From positions 434,087 to 498,086 of the forward strand of contig NZ_PQMB01000001.1 in NCBI RefSeq assembly GCF_002918555.1: DNA of 64,000 bases. Reading direction: 5' to 3'. The DNA comes from Citrobacter amalonaticus (GTDB lineage Bacteria > Pseudomonadota > Gammaproteobacteria > Enterobacterales > Enterobacteriaceae). Shown piece after piece: positions 34,432 through 44,246 of this stretch. Numbering within the stretch: position 1 is the first letter of the stretch; each line of letters begins with the position of its first letter. The position numbers and the translations under genes are program-made. The notes below the pieces were generated by a model that did no database searches, was not told the origin of the DNA, and was given only the letters and a program-made list of their open reading frames with translations.

Positions 34432-35826
34432 TTAATAGGCCGCTTTGTTAACAAAGCCTTTGAACACCGTCAGAAAAACGATCCTGATGTCAAACCACAG
34501 GCTCCACTCGCGGATATACTCCAGATCGAACTCCACCCGCTTTTCCATTTTCTCCAGCGTATCGGTCTCCCCGCGCCAGCCGTTGATTTGCGCCCAGCCG
34601 GTGATCCCTGGTTTTACCTTGTGGCGCAGCATGTATCCCTCAATAAGCTGACGATACTGCTCGTTATGCGCCACCGCATGCGGGCGTGGACCGACGATAG
34701 ACATGCCACCGGTCAGCACATTGATAAACTGCGGAAGTTCATCCAGCGAGGTGCGACGCAGAAAATTACCGACTCGGGTAACGCGCGGATCGTTTTGCGT
34801 CGCCTGGGTGACCACCCTGTCGTTCTCCATCACCTTCATCGAGCGGAACTTCCAGACCTTGATCGGCTTCCCGTCCATGCCATACCGGGTCTGGCGGAAA
34901 ATAATCGGTCCCGGCGAGCTGAGTTTGACCGCCAGCGCGATACCGCACAGCACCGGGGAAATCAGCAGCAGAATCAGCGAGGCCAGCACAATATCTTCCG
35001 CCCGCTTCAGCAGGCGATTGATCCCCGACAGCGGCGTGTCATACAAAGGAACCACCGGTACGCCGCTCACCTCTTCAATGCGGGAATGCAGAATGTTGAA
35101 AGTGAACACATCGGGAATGAGGATCACCGAACAGGTGGTGTCGGCCAGTTCACGCACCAGTTTTTTCACCTGCGCACCGTCACACATCGGCATTGCGATA
35201 TAGACGTTATGAATGCGTGAGGCTTTGGCGTCTTCAATCAGCTGTTCAAAGTTGCCCGCCCAGTCTGATGTCACGCCACCGGGTTTCGGATCGTGATACA
35301 CCCCTACCACCTCAAAACCCAGCCAGGGCTCATTGCGGAAGCTGTCCAGCAGCGCCTGGCCCGCGGGTAAATCCCCCGCCACCGCCACGCTACGTTTGTT
35401 ATACCCACTGTTACGCAGCCAGCCAGCGCCATAGCGAATAAACGAGCGACAGAAAACTAACCCCAGGCTGGAAAGCAAATACCACGCCAGCCAGGTGGTG
35501 AGGCGGTTATCGAAATCCTTATTGAACGCGACCAGCCCTGCGCTGAATACCAGGCTCAGCGTCCAGTTTTGCAGGAGCAGCGTCAGTTCAGTGAAAATTT
35601 TGACGCCGCGCCAGGAACGATAAAAATCGGTCATGCCGCCCAGCATCTGAAAGACAACCAGCGTAATCAGCGCCACCAACAGGTGCATGTACAGGAAGGG
35701 CAGTCCACTTATCTTGCAGACAATCCACAGCCCACCAAACATGATGGTGATATCTGAAAAGCGTTGCACCATAGAGATTAACGATGCATTGGTTTTGGTT
35801 CGCTCGCGCTTTTTTAGATTAGTCAT
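34432..35826 (-). CDS. wcaJ: Undecaprenyl-phosphate glucose phosphotransferase WcaJ
   Basis: Starts colanic acid repeat synthesis by moving glucose 1-phosphate to undecaprenyl phosphate. In 464 residues: four N-terminal membrane segments (about 20-130), a CoA-binding-like central domain, another membrane hairpin near 280, and the catalytic bacterial sugar transferase domain with KVWKFRSM, RRTSLDELPQFINVL and SIVGPRPH. All catalytic blocks are intact. Confidence 0.96.
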   Translation of the reverse strand: MTNLKKRERTKTNASLISMVQRFSDITIMFGGLWIVCKISGLPFLYMHLLVALITLVVFQMLGGMTDFYRSWRGVKIFTELTLLLQNWTLSLVFSAGLVAFNKDFDNRLTTWLAWYLLSSLGLVFCRSFIRYGAGWLRNSGYNKRSVAVAGDLPAGQALLDSFRNEPWLGFEVVGVYHDPKPGGVTSDWAGNFEQLIEDAKASRIHNVYIAMPMCDGAQVKKLVRELADTTCSVILIPDVFTFNILHSRIEEVSGVPVVPLYDTPLSGINRLLKRAEDIVLASLILLLISPVLCGIALAVKLSSPGPIIFRQTRYGMDGKPIKVWKFRSMKVMENDRVVTQATQNDPRVTRVGNFLRRTSLDELPQFINVLTGGMSIVGPRPHAVAHNEQYRQLIEGYMLRHKVKPGITGWAQINGWRGETDTLEKMEKRVEFDLEYIREWSLWFDIRIVFLTVFKGFVNKAAY

Positions 35827-35847
35827 CGTTGTTCCTGTTATTAACCC

Positions 35848-35871
35848 CCCTTACCCGCTGGCGGGTAAGGG
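35848..35871. other. Perfect 11-bp hairpin between cpsG and wcaJ
   Basis: An 11-base stem (35848-35858 with 35861-35871, core CTTACCCGC/GCGGGTAAG) closes on a 2-nt loop in the 56-bp gap between cpsG and wcaJ. No T-run follows on the minus strand, so it is more likely an intercistronic RNA-stability or processing hairpin than a terminator. Confidence 0.65.
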
Positions 35872-35882
35872 AAGAGCTGATC

Positions 35883-37253
35883 TTACTGATTCAGCAACGT
35901 CAGCAGAGTGCGCGTTCGCGCTTCCATCAGCGGAATATCACCGCGCGATTCCACATTCAGGCGCACCACCGGCTCGGTGTTGGAAGAGCGCAGGTTGAAA
36001 CGCCAGTCAGCAAACGACATGCTGATGCCATCGGTTCTGTCCACCGCCAGCGCGTCACCGGCAAAGTGCTGCTCCACGCGCGAAATCGCTGCCGCAGGCT
36101 CGTCCAGCTTGCTGTTGATTTCCCCGCTTGCCGGGAACGCCGCCATCCGGTCGCGTACCAGCTCACCCAGCAACTGCCCTTTCAGACACACCAGCTCCGC
36201 CACCAGCAGCCACGGGATCATCCCGCTGTCGCACCAGGCAAAATCACGAAAATAGTGATGGGCGCTCATCTCGCCGCCGTAGATGGCCCCCTCTGACCGC
36301 ATTCTCTCTTTAATAAAGGCATGACCTGTTTTGGACATGATGGGGATCCCGCCAGCACGCTCGACGATCTCAACTGTGTTCCAGGAAAGACGCGGATCGT
36401 GGATAATTTTGGCTCCCGGCTGTTTTTCGAGAAACGCCTCCGCCAGCAGCCCGACAATGTAGTAGCCCTCGATAAACTGGCCTTTTTCATCAAACAGGAA
36501 GCAGCGGTCGAAATCGCCGTCGAAGGCAATCCCCATATCCGCCCCGTGCTCGATCACCGCATTGCGGGTATCGGCGCGGCACTCCGGCAACAGCGGATTC
36601 GGGATCCCGTTCGGGAAGTTGCCGTCCGGCGTGTTGTGGACTTTGATGAACTCAACCGGCACGCCCAGCGCCTTAAAGCGCGCTTCGATGGCATCCACCA
36701 CCGGGCCGGCCGCGCCGTTGCCGGAGTTAATGACCAGCTTCAGGGGAGTGAGGTTTTTAACGTTGATGTAGCCCAGCAGGTGGTCGATATAAGTTTCACG
36801 CAGGTTGATCTGTTTGTAGCCACCGCGTTTTGCTTCGCTGACGGGAGGGAAGTCATTGGCTTCCGCCAGCCGCTGGACGTCGCGCAGACCGGTATCCCCG
36901 CTGATGGGACGCGCGCCCTCACGCACCAGCTTCATGCCGTTGTAGTCCATCGGATTATGGCTGGCGGTCACTTCAATACCGCCATCAACGCCCAGATGGA
37001 AGGTGGCAAAATAGATCTCTTCGGTACCGGACATGCCAATATCCAGCACGTCGACGCCCGCATCCTGCAACCCCTTCGCCAGCGCCAGCTTCAGCGGCTC
37101 GCTGGTCAGACGCACGTCACCGCCGAGCACGATGGTTTTTGGTTTCAGGAACTCGCCATACGCACGGCCAATCCGCCACGCAATCTCTTCATTCAGCTCT
37201 TCGCCTAGCCTGCCGCGAATATCGTAGGCTTTAAAACAGGTTAATTTCGTCAT
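35883..37253 (-). CDS. cpsG: Phosphomannomutase CpsG (ManB)
   Basis: Interconverts mannose 6-phosphate and mannose 1-phosphate for GDP-mannose and GDP-fucose. In 456 residues, the phosphoserine loop [13 protein letters not shown], the magnesium loop FDGDFDRC and the C-terminal sugar/phosphate site [14 protein letters not shown] are intact. The start is ATG 37253 ([14 protein letters not shown]) with AAGGG upstream, matching the E. coli length; upstream in-frame sequence runs into intergenic DNA. Confidence 0.96.
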   Translation of the reverse strand: MTKLTCFKAYDIRGRLGEELNEEIAWRIGRAYGEFLKPKTIVLGGDVRLTSEPLKLALAKGLQDAGVDVLDIGMSGTEEIYFATFHLGVDGGIEVTASHNPMDYNGMKLVREGARPISGDTGLRDVQRLAEANDFPPVSEAKRGGYKQINLRETYIDHLLGYINVKNLTPLKLVINSGNGAAGPVVDAIEARFKALGVPVEFIKVHNTPDGNFPNGIPNPLLPECRADTRNAVIEHGADMGIAFDGDFDRCFLFDEKGQFIEGYYIVGLLAEAFLEKQPGAKIIHDPRLSWNTVEIVERAGGIPIMSKTGHAFIKERMRSEGAIYGGEMSAHHYFRDFAWCDSGMIPWLLVAELVCLKGQLLGELVRDRMAAFPASGEINSKLDEPAAAISRVEQHFAGDALAVDRTDGISMSFADWRFNLRSSNTEPVVRLNVESRGDIPLMEARTRTLLTLLNQ

Positions 37254-37317
37254 GTTTTTACCCTTCTTCAGGCAACAGTTGGCCCTCTCCTTACTGGAGA
37301 TATTTTTAATAAAGTTG

Positions 37318-37440
37318 ATAACCATTAGATTTCGCGTCGCAGGAAGGCGGCGACTGGATGCATCCCCGGGAGCTTAGTTAACTAAGTGACCGGGTGCGCA
37401 AAGGAAGCCAACGCATCTGCGGCGCGAAAGAGGGTGGTTA
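37318..37440. repeat. ERIC (IRU) element between cpsB and cpsG
   Basis: The gap between cpsB and cpsG holds a near full-length ERIC. Its conserved core, CATCCCCGGGAGCTTAGTTA then ACTAAGTGACCGGGTGCGC, is a large palindrome around 37380, flanked by GCAGGAAGGCGGCGA and GAAGCCAACGCATCTGC, the usual ERIC arms. Ends are approximate. It is transcribed as part of the colanic acid mRNA, where it can form a strong hairpin. Confidence 0.85.
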
Positions 37441-37443
37441 GCG

Positions 37444-38880
37444 TTAAACCCGCCCGTAGCGATCCTGAAATCGCACCACATCATCCTCTTCAAGGTATGA
37501 GCCGGAGCGCACTTCAATCAGGTCGAGTGGAATTTTTCCTGGATTCTCCAGGCAGTGCGTTGCGCCCAGAGGAATATAGACAGACTCATTTTCACCAAGC
37601 AGTCTGATATCGCCGTCAATGGTGACTTTTGCCGTCCCCGCCACCACCACCCAGTGCTCGGCGCGGTGATGATGCATCTGTACGGAAAGCCCCTCGCCCG
37701 GCTTAACGGTAATGCGTTTGACCTGGTAGCGTTCGCCCGCGTCGATAGAGTCATATTTCCCCCACGGGCGGTAGACTTCGCGGTGGATATGGTGCTCATG
37801 ACGGCCATCAGCTTTAATCTGCTCCACCACTTTTTTCACATCCTGTACCGCATTCCGATCGGCGATCAGCACCGCATCTTTGGTCTGTACCACGACCAGA
37901 TCTTTTACGCCGACGGTGGTGACCAGCCCGGATTGCGCATAAACATAGCTGTTTTCGGTCTTATGGCTAATGACGTCCCCGTGATGCACGTTTCCCTCTG
38001 CGGTGTGGGCGCTGATTTCCCACAGCGAAGACCAGGAGCCGACGTCACTCCAGCCCGCGTCCATCGGCATCACGACGGCGTCAGCCGTACGCTCCATCAC
38101 CGCGTAATCCACCGACTCTTCGGGACAGGCCAGGAAGGCGTTCTCATCTACGCGGATGAAATCAAGATCCGGATCGACCACGCTCATTGCTTTTTCGCAG
38201 GCGGAGAGAATATCGGGACGGTACTTTTTCAGCTCTTCCAGATAACGACCGGCGCGGAACAGGAACATCCCGCTGTTCCAGTAATAATCACCGCTCGCAA
38301 CACAGGACTGTGCGGTTTCCAGATTGGGTTTCTCAACAAACTGCGCCACGTTAAACGCCACGGCATCCTGCTCGCCGGGGCTGACATCGCCGCGGCGAAT
38401 ATAGCCATATCCGGTTTCCGGCAGATCCGGGACGATGCCAAAGGTCACCAGCTTACCCGCTTCAGCGTATGGCATCGCATTACGCACCGCATCCCGGAAT
38501 GCTTCTTCGTTGGCGATGATGTGGTCAGCCGCCAGCACCAGCATTAGCGGATCGCTGTCCGGGTTGTGTCGCTTGGTCGCCAGCGCGGCCAGGGCAATGG
38601 CTGGCGCGGTATTCCGTCCCGCCGGTTCCAGAATGATGTTTTCGGTCAGTTTATTAAGCTGACGCAGTTGCTCAGCCACAATAAAACGGTGCTGCTCGTT
38701 GCAGATCACCACCGGGCTTTCGCACTCCACGCCGTTCAGACGACAAATCGTCGTTTGCAGCATGGAGAGATCCCCTTTCAGGCAGAGGAACTGTTTTGGA
38801 TAGAGCACGCGGGACAGTGGCCACAACCGGCTACCAGAGCCACCTGCCATCACGACCGGATACAAAGTGGTTTGACTCAT
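37444..38880 (-). CDS. cpsB: Mannose-1-phosphate guanylyltransferase CpsB (ManC)
   Basis: Makes GDP-mannose from mannose 1-phosphate and GTP. A 478-residue type II enzyme: an N-terminal nucleotidyltransferase domain ([20 protein letters not shown], residues 9-28; QFVEKPNLE) and a C-terminal cupin domain (about 370-478, [20 protein letters not shown]), which in relatives carries phosphomannose isomerase-like features. It ends 4 bp before the ERIC element. Confidence 0.96.
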   Translation of the reverse strand: MSQTTLYPVVMAGGSGSRLWPLSRVLYPKQFLCLKGDLSMLQTTICRLNGVECESPVVICNEQHRFIVAEQLRQLNKLTENIILEPAGRNTAPAIALAALATKRHNPDSDPLMLVLAADHIIANEEAFRDAVRNAMPYAEAGKLVTFGIVPDLPETGYGYIRRGDVSPGEQDAVAFNVAQFVEKPNLETAQSCVASGDYYWNSGMFLFRAGRYLEELKKYRPDILSACEKAMSVVDPDLDFIRVDENAFLACPEESVDYAVMERTADAVVMPMDAGWSDVGSWSSLWEISAHTAEGNVHHGDVISHKTENSYVYAQSGLVTTVGVKDLVVVQTKDAVLIADRNAVQDVKKVVEQIKADGRHEHHIHREVYRPWGKYDSIDAGERYQVKRITVKPGEGLSVQMHHHRAEHWVVVAGTAKVTIDGDIRLLGENESVYIPLGATHCLENPGKIPLDLIEVRSGSYLEEDDVVRFQDRYGRV

Positions 38881-38883
38881 GAT

Positions 38884-40107
38884 TTATCCCCGTATATCTG
38901 CAATAAATTGGCTCAGCACGTTCTCTTTCTCGAGGGTGCGTTCGGCATATTCACGTGCCACCGTGTTCTCTTTTGGCATGGCGAGCGCCTGTTCGATTCC
39001 GCTCACCAGCGCAGAAACCGATTCAGGCTCCACGCAAACGGCAATTCCCGGATAGCTGTCGCACAGCTGGCCTAATTCTGTTTCGGCTTCCGCCGTAATC
39101 ACCGCGTTTCCGCCCACCGCCAGAATGTTAGTCAGCTTGGACGGCAGCACCGCATCCGCCGCGCCGCGCTTTTGCACCACCAGATGGCAATCGCCCATCT
39201 TCAGCAGCGCAGGCAGTGCCTCATAGGACTGAAGCGGGAAGAATTTCACGCTGCTCAGGCCGCGTTCGCTGACCATCTTCTCCAGCCGCGCTTTGCCGCC
39301 GCCCTGCCCGACAATCACGAAAATAAGCGGTTGGGCGCTGAGCTGAACGGCCGCGTCAATAACATTTTCCAGTCCCTGCTTTTCGCCAATATTGCCGGAG
39401 TAAAGAATGATTTTTTGATCGGCAGGCAGGCCGAGCTGAGCGCGTAGCGCCTGCGCGTTACCTTCGGTCACATCACGAAAACGTGCCACTTCCGACCAGT
39501 TAGGGAAGAAAATCAGTTTTTCCGCCGCCACGCCCTTCTCCTGCGCTTTATTCATCATCGAACGCGAGATGGTCGAGACGTAATCGACGTTATGCAGGCC
39601 GCTGCGCTCAAAGCCGCTGGCCAGTTTCGCCACCTTACCGCCCTTGCCTTTGCCCGCCATCCCCAGGCCAAGCATCGCGTCCACTTCATAATCCTGAATG
39701 TGCAACAGCGTACGCGCGCCGGAGAGTTTGCCGAGCAGGCGCATACCTGGCGTGCAAAACAGTGTCGGCACCACGCCGATAATGCGATCCGGCTTCCAGC
39801 GACGCTGCGCCATCAGCGGGAAAAAGCTGCTCAGGGCAAAGCTGCCCAGATGCAGTAATCTTTTCAGCGTGGACGGCTGTTTCGGGACATACAGCGGACA
39901 GCGCCAGACCGTCGCCACGCCGTCTTCACGGCGATAGCGCCAGCTGGAGTAGCGCTCGCCCACCCTCCACTGCGGGTAGTAAGGCGGCGCGGTAATGACC
40001 CGCACGTCATGCCCCTGGCGCGCCATCCACTCGACCATTTCGCCGGTGTATTTACCGATACCGGTGAGTTCAGGCGAATAGTTGATTCCGTACACCAAAA
40101 TCTTCAT
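38884..40107 (-). CDS. wcaI: Colanic acid glycosyltransferase WcaI
   Basis: A 407-residue GT4-type (GT-B) transferase matching E. coli WcaI: N-terminal ILVYGINYSPELTGIGKYTG, C-terminal ILYSGNIGEKQGLENVIDAA and KRGAADAVLPSKLTNILAVG. It is proposed to add fucose. ATG 40107 gives the E. coli length; AAGGA lies 9 bp upstream, inside an ERIC element. An ATG three codons earlier has no proper ribosome-binding site. The start codon sits on the ERIC boundary. Confidence 0.94.
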   Translation of the reverse strand: MKILVYGINYSPELTGIGKYTGEMVEWMARQGHDVRVITAPPYYPQWRVGERYSSWRYRREDGVATVWRCPLYVPKQPSTLKRLLHLGSFALSSFFPLMAQRRWKPDRIIGVVPTLFCTPGMRLLGKLSGARTLLHIQDYEVDAMLGLGMAGKGKGGKVAKLASGFERSGLHNVDYVSTISRSMMNKAQEKGVAAEKLIFFPNWSEVARFRDVTEGNAQALRAQLGLPADQKIILYSGNIGEKQGLENVIDAAVQLSAQPLIFVIVGQGGGKARLEKMVSERGLSSVKFFPLQSYEALPALLKMGDCHLVVQKRGAADAVLPSKLTNILAVGGNAVITAEAETELGQLCDSYPGIAVCVEPESVSALVSGIEQALAMPKENTVAREYAERTLEKENVLSQFIADIRG

Positions 40108-40231
40108 ACACTTCATCCTTCAGCCTGATTCTGCGTTGGCGGCGTCTGCTCACCCCAGTCACTTGCTTCAGCAAACGCCTGGGGATTCCCGGACTTACCG
40201 CCTTGATTCAGGCTGAATGATTTCGTGTAAC
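40106..40231. repeat. Full-length ERIC element fused to the 3' end of gmm
   Basis: About 126 bp, the full ERIC length. The core CTCACCCCAGTCACTTGCTT and the matching CGCCTGGGGATTCC form the diagnostic ERIC palindrome near 40170, with CTGCGTTGGC on one arm and ACCGCCTTGATTCAGG on the other. The left end meets the wcaI ATG; the right end lies inside the gmm reading frame. It encodes the gmm tail and stop codon and supplies the wcaI ribosome-binding site. Confidence 0.88.
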
Positions 40232-40706
40232 ATCCCGGCGCCCCGGCCTGATGCTCCGCGAGGAAATAGGCCCGACTGTTGTCATGGACGCTGTCGCTTG
40301 CCAGTAACGCCTCAGGCGTCAGCCAGCGGTAGTCGTCATGCTGAGAATCAGGCAGACGCAGGTCTGCTTCACTCACCTTCAGGCGAAAACCGAGCACCAC
40401 ATAGTGAGTGGTGAAATCGGTGCCCGAAAAGTTATCGTCATAGAAGTGCTGCCAGACCCCAAAAAACTGGCCTGCTGCCATCGGCAGTCGCAGGCCCAGT
40501 TCCGCCAGAGTGAGACGTTCAAAGGCCGTTGCCAGCGTCTCATCCTTCTGCACGCGCCCGCCGGGCACAAACCAGTAGCCCTGCGCCGGGCGGTTGGTTC
40601 GTTTCCCCAGCAAGAACTCGCCGCGCTCGTTCTCCACAATCAAATCGATCGAGATGAGCGGCGCGGAACGCACTACCGTGGCAAAATCTTCCTGACGTAA
40701 AAACAT
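40113..40706 (-). CDS. gmm: GDP-mannose mannosyl hydrolase with ERIC-encoded C-terminal tail
   Basis: Nudix-family hydrolase releasing mannose or glucose from GDP-sugars, thought to tune GDP-mannose in colanic acid synthesis. The body (about 1-158) shows [20 protein letters not shown], the divergent Nudix motif of Gmm, and ends [15 protein letters not shown] like E. coli Gmm, which is about 159-160 residues. Here the frame continues for 39 more residues (from [10 protein letters not shown] to [10 protein letters not shown]) encoded by an ERIC element, giving 197 residues. The tail is polar and probably unstructured; whether it affects activity is unknown. Confidence 0.93.
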   Translation of the reverse strand: MFLRQEDFATVVRSAPLISIDLIVENERGEFLLGKRTNRPAQGYWFVPGGRVQKDETLATAFERLTLAELGLRLPMAAGQFFGVWQHFYDDNFSGTDFTTHYVVLGFRLKVSEADLRLPDSQHDDYRWLTPEALLASDSVHDNSRAYFLAEHQAGAPGCYTKSFSLNQGGKSGNPQAFAEASDWGEQTPPTQNQAEG

Positions 40707-40708
40707 GC

Positions 40709-41674
40709 TTACCCCCGGAACCGGTGCTGATTCTCAAGGAACCACTGGTACGTGCTGGCCAGGCCAGCCTCCAGCGAAATTTCGTGATACCAGCCGAGCT
40801 GATGCAGACGGGTGACATCCAGTAATTTGCGCGGCGTGCCGTCCGGTTTGGTTGCGTCAAACACCACGCGGCCTTTGTAGCCCACCACCTGTGCAATGGT
40901 CTGTGCCAGCTCGCGAATGGTGCAGTCCACGCCGGTGCCAACGTTAATGTGCGAGAGCATCGGCTGGGTGTTCTCCTGCCAGACTTCACGATCCAGCTCC
41001 ATCACGTGGATGCTGGCCGCCGCCATATCGTCCACGTGCAGGAACTCGCGCATCGGCGTGCCGCTGCCCCATACCACCACGTCCGGGGCGTTCTCAACCG
41101 TCGCCTCGTGGAAGCGACGCAGCAGCGCCGGGATCACGTGCGAGTTGCGCGGGTGGAAGTTATCGTATGGCCCATACAGGTTAGTCGGCATGACCGAGCG
41201 GTAGTCGCGGTCATACTGGCGGTTATAAGATTCGCACAGTTTGATCCCGGCAATCTTGGCAATGGCGTACGGCTCGTTGGTCGGCTCGAGCGTGCCCTGT
41301 AACAGTTCGCTCTCCGCCATCGGCTGTTGCGCCAGCTTCGGGTAAATACAGGATGACCCCAGGAACAGCAGCTTGTTCACGTTGTGCCGGTGCGCCGCGT
41401 GAATGATGTTGCTCTCGATCATCATGTTTTCGTAAATAAAATCCGCCGGGTACGTGTTGTTGGCGACAATACCGCCCACTTTTGCCGCTGCCAGATAGAC
41501 CTGATCGATACGCTCCGCGGCGAAGAATTCGTGCACCGCTTTGCCGTCGAGCAAATTCAGCTCGTCGCGGGTACGTAATACCAGCTCCACGTCGCCGCGC
41601 TGCTCCAGCTGGCGCCTGATTGCAGAGCCCACCATCCCGCGATGACCGGCAATAAAAATACGTTGTCTGTTCAT
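40709..41674 (-). CDS. fcl: GDP-L-fucose synthase
   Basis: NADPH-dependent epimerase/reductase converting GDP-4-keto-6-deoxymannose to GDP-L-fucose. The 321-residue SDR protein shows [15 protein letters not shown] (7-21), FLGSSCIYP and the Tyr-x-x-x-Lys in [12 protein letters not shown]. It starts 2 bp after the gmd stop and is followed 2 bp later by gmm. Confidence 0.97.
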   Translation of the reverse strand: MNRQRIFIAGHRGMVGSAIRRQLEQRGDVELVLRTRDELNLLDGKAVHEFFAAERIDQVYLAAAKVGGIVANNTYPADFIYENMMIESNIIHAAHRHNVNKLLFLGSSCIYPKLAQQPMAESELLQGTLEPTNEPYAIAKIAGIKLCESYNRQYDRDYRSVMPTNLYGPYDNFHPRNSHVIPALLRRFHEATVENAPDVVVWGSGTPMREFLHVDDMAAASIHVMELDREVWQENTQPMLSHINVGTGVDCTIRELAQTIAQVVGYKGRVVFDATKPDGTPRKLLDVTRLHQLGWYHEISLEAGLASTYQWFLENQHRFRG

Positions 41675-41676
41675 TC

Positions 41677-42798
41677 TCAGGACTCCAGCGCGATGGCGAC
41701 CTCGTAGCCGTGCGACCTCAGCAGAGAGTGCTTCTTCGCCGCTTCCAGATCTTTTGCCACCATCTCAGACACCATTTCCGAAAGCGTGATTTCCGGCTTC
41801 CAGCCCAGCTTTTCATGCGCTTTGCCCGGATCGCCCAGCAGGGTTTCCACTTCGGCCGGACGGAAGTAGCGAGGATCAACGGCGACAATCACATCACCCG
41901 GCTTCACGCCCGGCGCATCATGACCGGTCACAGAGACCACGATCCCCTTTTCTTCCACGCCTTCACCTTCAAAGCGCAGTTTGATACCCAGCTGCGCCGC
42001 CGCCATTTCAACGAACTGACGCACGGAGTACTGCACGCCGGTGGCAATCACAAAGTCTTCCGGCTGTTCCTGCTGTAACATCATCCACTGCATTTTGACG
42101 TAGTCTTTCGCATGGCCCCAGTCACGCAGGGAGTCCATGTTGCCGAGATACAGGCAGGACTCCAGCCCCTGAGCGATATTGGCAATCGCACGGGTGATTT
42201 TGCGGGTCACGAAGGTCTCACCACGGCGCGGAGACTCGTGGTTGAACAGAATGCCGTTACAGGCGTACATCCCGTAGGATTCGCGGTAGTTCACGGTGAT
42301 CCAGTAAGCGTACAGTTTGGCAACGGCATACGGAGAGCGTGGGTAGAACGGGGTGGTCTCTTTCTGCGGGATCTCCTGCACCAGGCCGTACAGCTCAGAG
42401 GTGGAGGCCTGATAAAAACGGGTTTTCTTTTCAAGGCCGAGGAAGCGGATCGCCTCCAGCAGGCGCAGCGTCCCCATGGCATCGACATCGGCAGTATATT
42501 CCGGGGATTCAAAGGAGACCGCCACGTGGCTCATCGCCCCCAGGTTGTAGACTTCATCCGGCTGCACTTCCTGCAAAATACGGGTCAGGTTGGATGAATC
42601 GGTCAGATCCCCGTAGTGAAGATGGAACTTCGGATTGCTGGTATGCGGATCCTGATAAATGTGATCCACGCGTTCGGTATTGAACGAAGACGCACGACGC
42701 TTAATACCATGAACTTCATACCCTTTTTCCAGCAGAAGTTCTGCCAGGTAAGAACCATCCTGCCCGGTTACGCCAGTGATGAGAGCGACTTTTGACAT
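41677..42798 (-). CDS. gmd: GDP-mannose 4,6-dehydratase
   Basis: First committed step to GDP-L-fucose. The 373-residue extended SDR enzyme carries [20 protein letters not shown] (8-27), [11 protein letters not shown] and Tyr-x-x-x-Lys in [12 protein letters not shown]. Length and sequence match E. coli Gmd. Confidence 0.97.
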   Translation of the reverse strand: MSKVALITGVTGQDGSYLAELLLEKGYEVHGIKRRASSFNTERVDHIYQDPHTSNPKFHLHYGDLTDSSNLTRILQEVQPDEVYNLGAMSHVAVSFESPEYTADVDAMGTLRLLEAIRFLGLEKKTRFYQASTSELYGLVQEIPQKETTPFYPRSPYAVAKLYAYWITVNYRESYGMYACNGILFNHESPRRGETFVTRKITRAIANIAQGLESCLYLGNMDSLRDWGHAKDYVKMQWMMLQQEQPEDFVIATGVQYSVRQFVEMAAAQLGIKLRFEGEGVEEKGIVVSVTGHDAPGVKPGDVIVAVDPRYFRPAEVETLLGDPGKAHEKLGWKPEITLSEMVSEMVAKDLEAAKKHSLLRSHGYEVAIALES

Positions 42799-42809
42799 TT
42801 TATTACCTC

Positions 42810-43376
42810 TTAATTGATCCCATTAGGGTGTAACGTTTTAACGCGTTCACGCGTTGCCACTGCGGGATTGCCACGGCAAATCACATTTGCCGGTAGCGAT
42901 TTAAAAACACTGCTTCGGGCGCCGACGACGGTGCCATCACCGATTGAAACGCCAGGCGCAACGAATACATCCGTCGCCAGCCAGCATTTCTCGCCAATCA
43001 CAATGGGCGCGGCGTTAATATCAAAATGAAGGCTGGCGTGATCGTGACTGCCGGTGCACAGATAACTTTTTTGTGAAACCACCGAGTGCGCACCAATCGT
43101 AATATCACCTAACGTATATAAATTGACGTCATCTCCAACCCATGCGTAATCACCCAGGGTTAATTTCCACGGATAGGTGATTTTTACCGACGGGCGAATT
43201 ACGACGTTTTTTCCTATTTTTGCGCCAAATAAACGTAGCAAAAAAGCGCGCCAGCGATACAGTATCTGCGGCGACCAGGCAAATAATGTCGCCTGTACCG
43301 CCCACCATAATTGTACTTTTATTGCATTGCCGCCCCGGAATCCTTCAGGCACGGAGAAACCGCTGAGATCCTGCAT
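42810..43376 (-). CDS. wcaF: Colanic acid acetyltransferase WcaF
   Basis: A 188-residue hexapeptide-repeat acetyltransferase (repeats from about residue 55 to 175: [55 protein letters not shown]). It is proposed to O-acetylate colanic acid sugars. The second of two adjacent ATGs is chosen for its spacing from AAGGA and match to E. coli WcaF. Confidence 0.94.
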   Translation of the reverse strand: MQDLSGFSVPEGFRGGNAIKVQLWWAVQATLFAWSPQILYRWRAFLLRLFGAKIGKNVVIRPSVKITYPWKLTLGDYAWVGDDVNLYTLGDITIGAHSVVSQKSYLCTGSHDHASLHFDINAAPIVIGEKCWLATDVFVAPGVSIGDGTVVGARSSVFKSLPANVICRGNPAVATRERVKTLHPNGIN

Positions 43377-43421
43377 CATTCATCCTTATTTACCCTATGA
43401 ATTTCAAAACCCGACGGACGT

Positions 43422-44168
43422 TCAGACTTTGTTATATAAGGTTTTGCTTTTGCTGGTCGTGCGCAGACGTAAATACCATGACAGCTCGGCAAAAAATCCC
43501 GGCACACGTAATATCTGACGCTGAACTTTTTTCGCATCCCGGCATAATTCCAGATTATTCGTTGTAGACACGCCACCCATTGAAAATTCAGAAACCATAC
43601 CGTTTAGTTTTTTAAAGGCATATCCCGCTTTATACATTCTGGCCGCCAGGGCGTAATCGGAAGACACCTTGTACTGCAAATCGTATTGCCAGACTTTCAG
43701 TCCCGTCACAGGGAAAAATATTGCCTGATGACTTGCCGGCAGGCTGTGATAAATATACCAGCCAGGTTTGGCGCTACGCTTAATTTTATGGCCATCGCCA
43801 AAATCGAGTAACGCATCGCCGGTCACCATAACGTCATCATTCTGTGTTCGTAGCTGACGCACAAAGCGCGCAGCCTCGGGATGGAAAATATCGCCTGAAT
43901 TGAGAAACAGGGCGAACTTACCGCGCGCCATTTCAATCCCTTTGTTCATCGCATCATAGATGCCGTTATCCGGCTCGCTGACAAAGCGTAAGTGATACTC
44001 GCCATTGAGATTGTCAAGAAACGCCCGGGTGCCATCGTTTGAACCACCGTCCACCACGATCCATTCAAAATCGATGTCGCTCGCCTGCGCCAGATGCCTT
44101 AATGAGGCGTGCGTTTTGATGATTCCCTCAAGGTTACGAAACGCGACGGTGATAATGCTGAGTAACAT
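43422..44168 (-). CDS. wcaE: Colanic acid glycosyltransferase WcaE
   Basis: A 248-residue GT2-family (GT-A) transferase: [20 protein letters not shown] at the start, [16 protein letters not shown] and the DxD-like region [12 protein letters not shown] 44168 with GAGG 8 bp upstream matches E. coli WcaE. An in-frame ATG at 44228 would add 20 residues translated from a mini-ERIC repeat and is rejected as start. Confidence 0.94.
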   Translation of the reverse strand: MLLSIITVAFRNLEGIIKTHASLRHLAQASDIDFEWIVVDGGSNDGTRAFLDNLNGEYHLRFVSEPDNGIYDAMNKGIEMARGKFALFLNSGDIFHPEAARFVRQLRTQNDDVMVTGDALLDFGDGHKIKRSAKPGWYIYHSLPASHQAIFFPVTGLKVWQYDLQYKVSSDYALAARMYKAGYAFKKLNGMVSEFSMGGVSTTNNLELCRDAKKVQRQILRVPGFFAELSWYLRLRTTSKSKTLYNKV

Positions 44169-44182
44169 GTGAATTACCTCGT

Positions 44183-44246
44183 GATACCCGTCATACTTCA
44201 GGTTGCAGGTGCGTTGGCCTTCCTGCAACTCGAATTATTCAGGATA
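44183..44246. repeat. 64-bp mini-ERIC between wcaD and wcaE
   Basis: Both ERIC termini are present (ATACCCGTCATACTTCAGGT and GCAACTCGAATTATTCAGGA), joined by GCAGGTGCGTTGGCCTTCCT. The central palindrome of about 62 bp is missing. It overlaps the end of wcaD (the TGA at 44241-44239 is within it) and forms most of the wcaD-wcaE spacer. Confidence 0.85.

Noticed and set aside
36321-37208. 295-residue plus-strand frame over cpsG
   Set aside because: Shadow of the conserved cpsG gene on the other strand, with low-complexity composition and no family features.
37555-38547. 330-residue plus-strand frame over cpsB
   Set aside because: Antisense shadow of cpsB produced by high GC at third positions; its His/Phe/Asp-rich sequence matches no domain.
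43376-44228. Upstream extension of wcaE into the repeat at 44183-44246
   Set aside because: The ATG at 44228 has no ribosome-binding site and its extra 20 residues are translated mini-ERIC; ATG 44168 has GAGG and matches the family.
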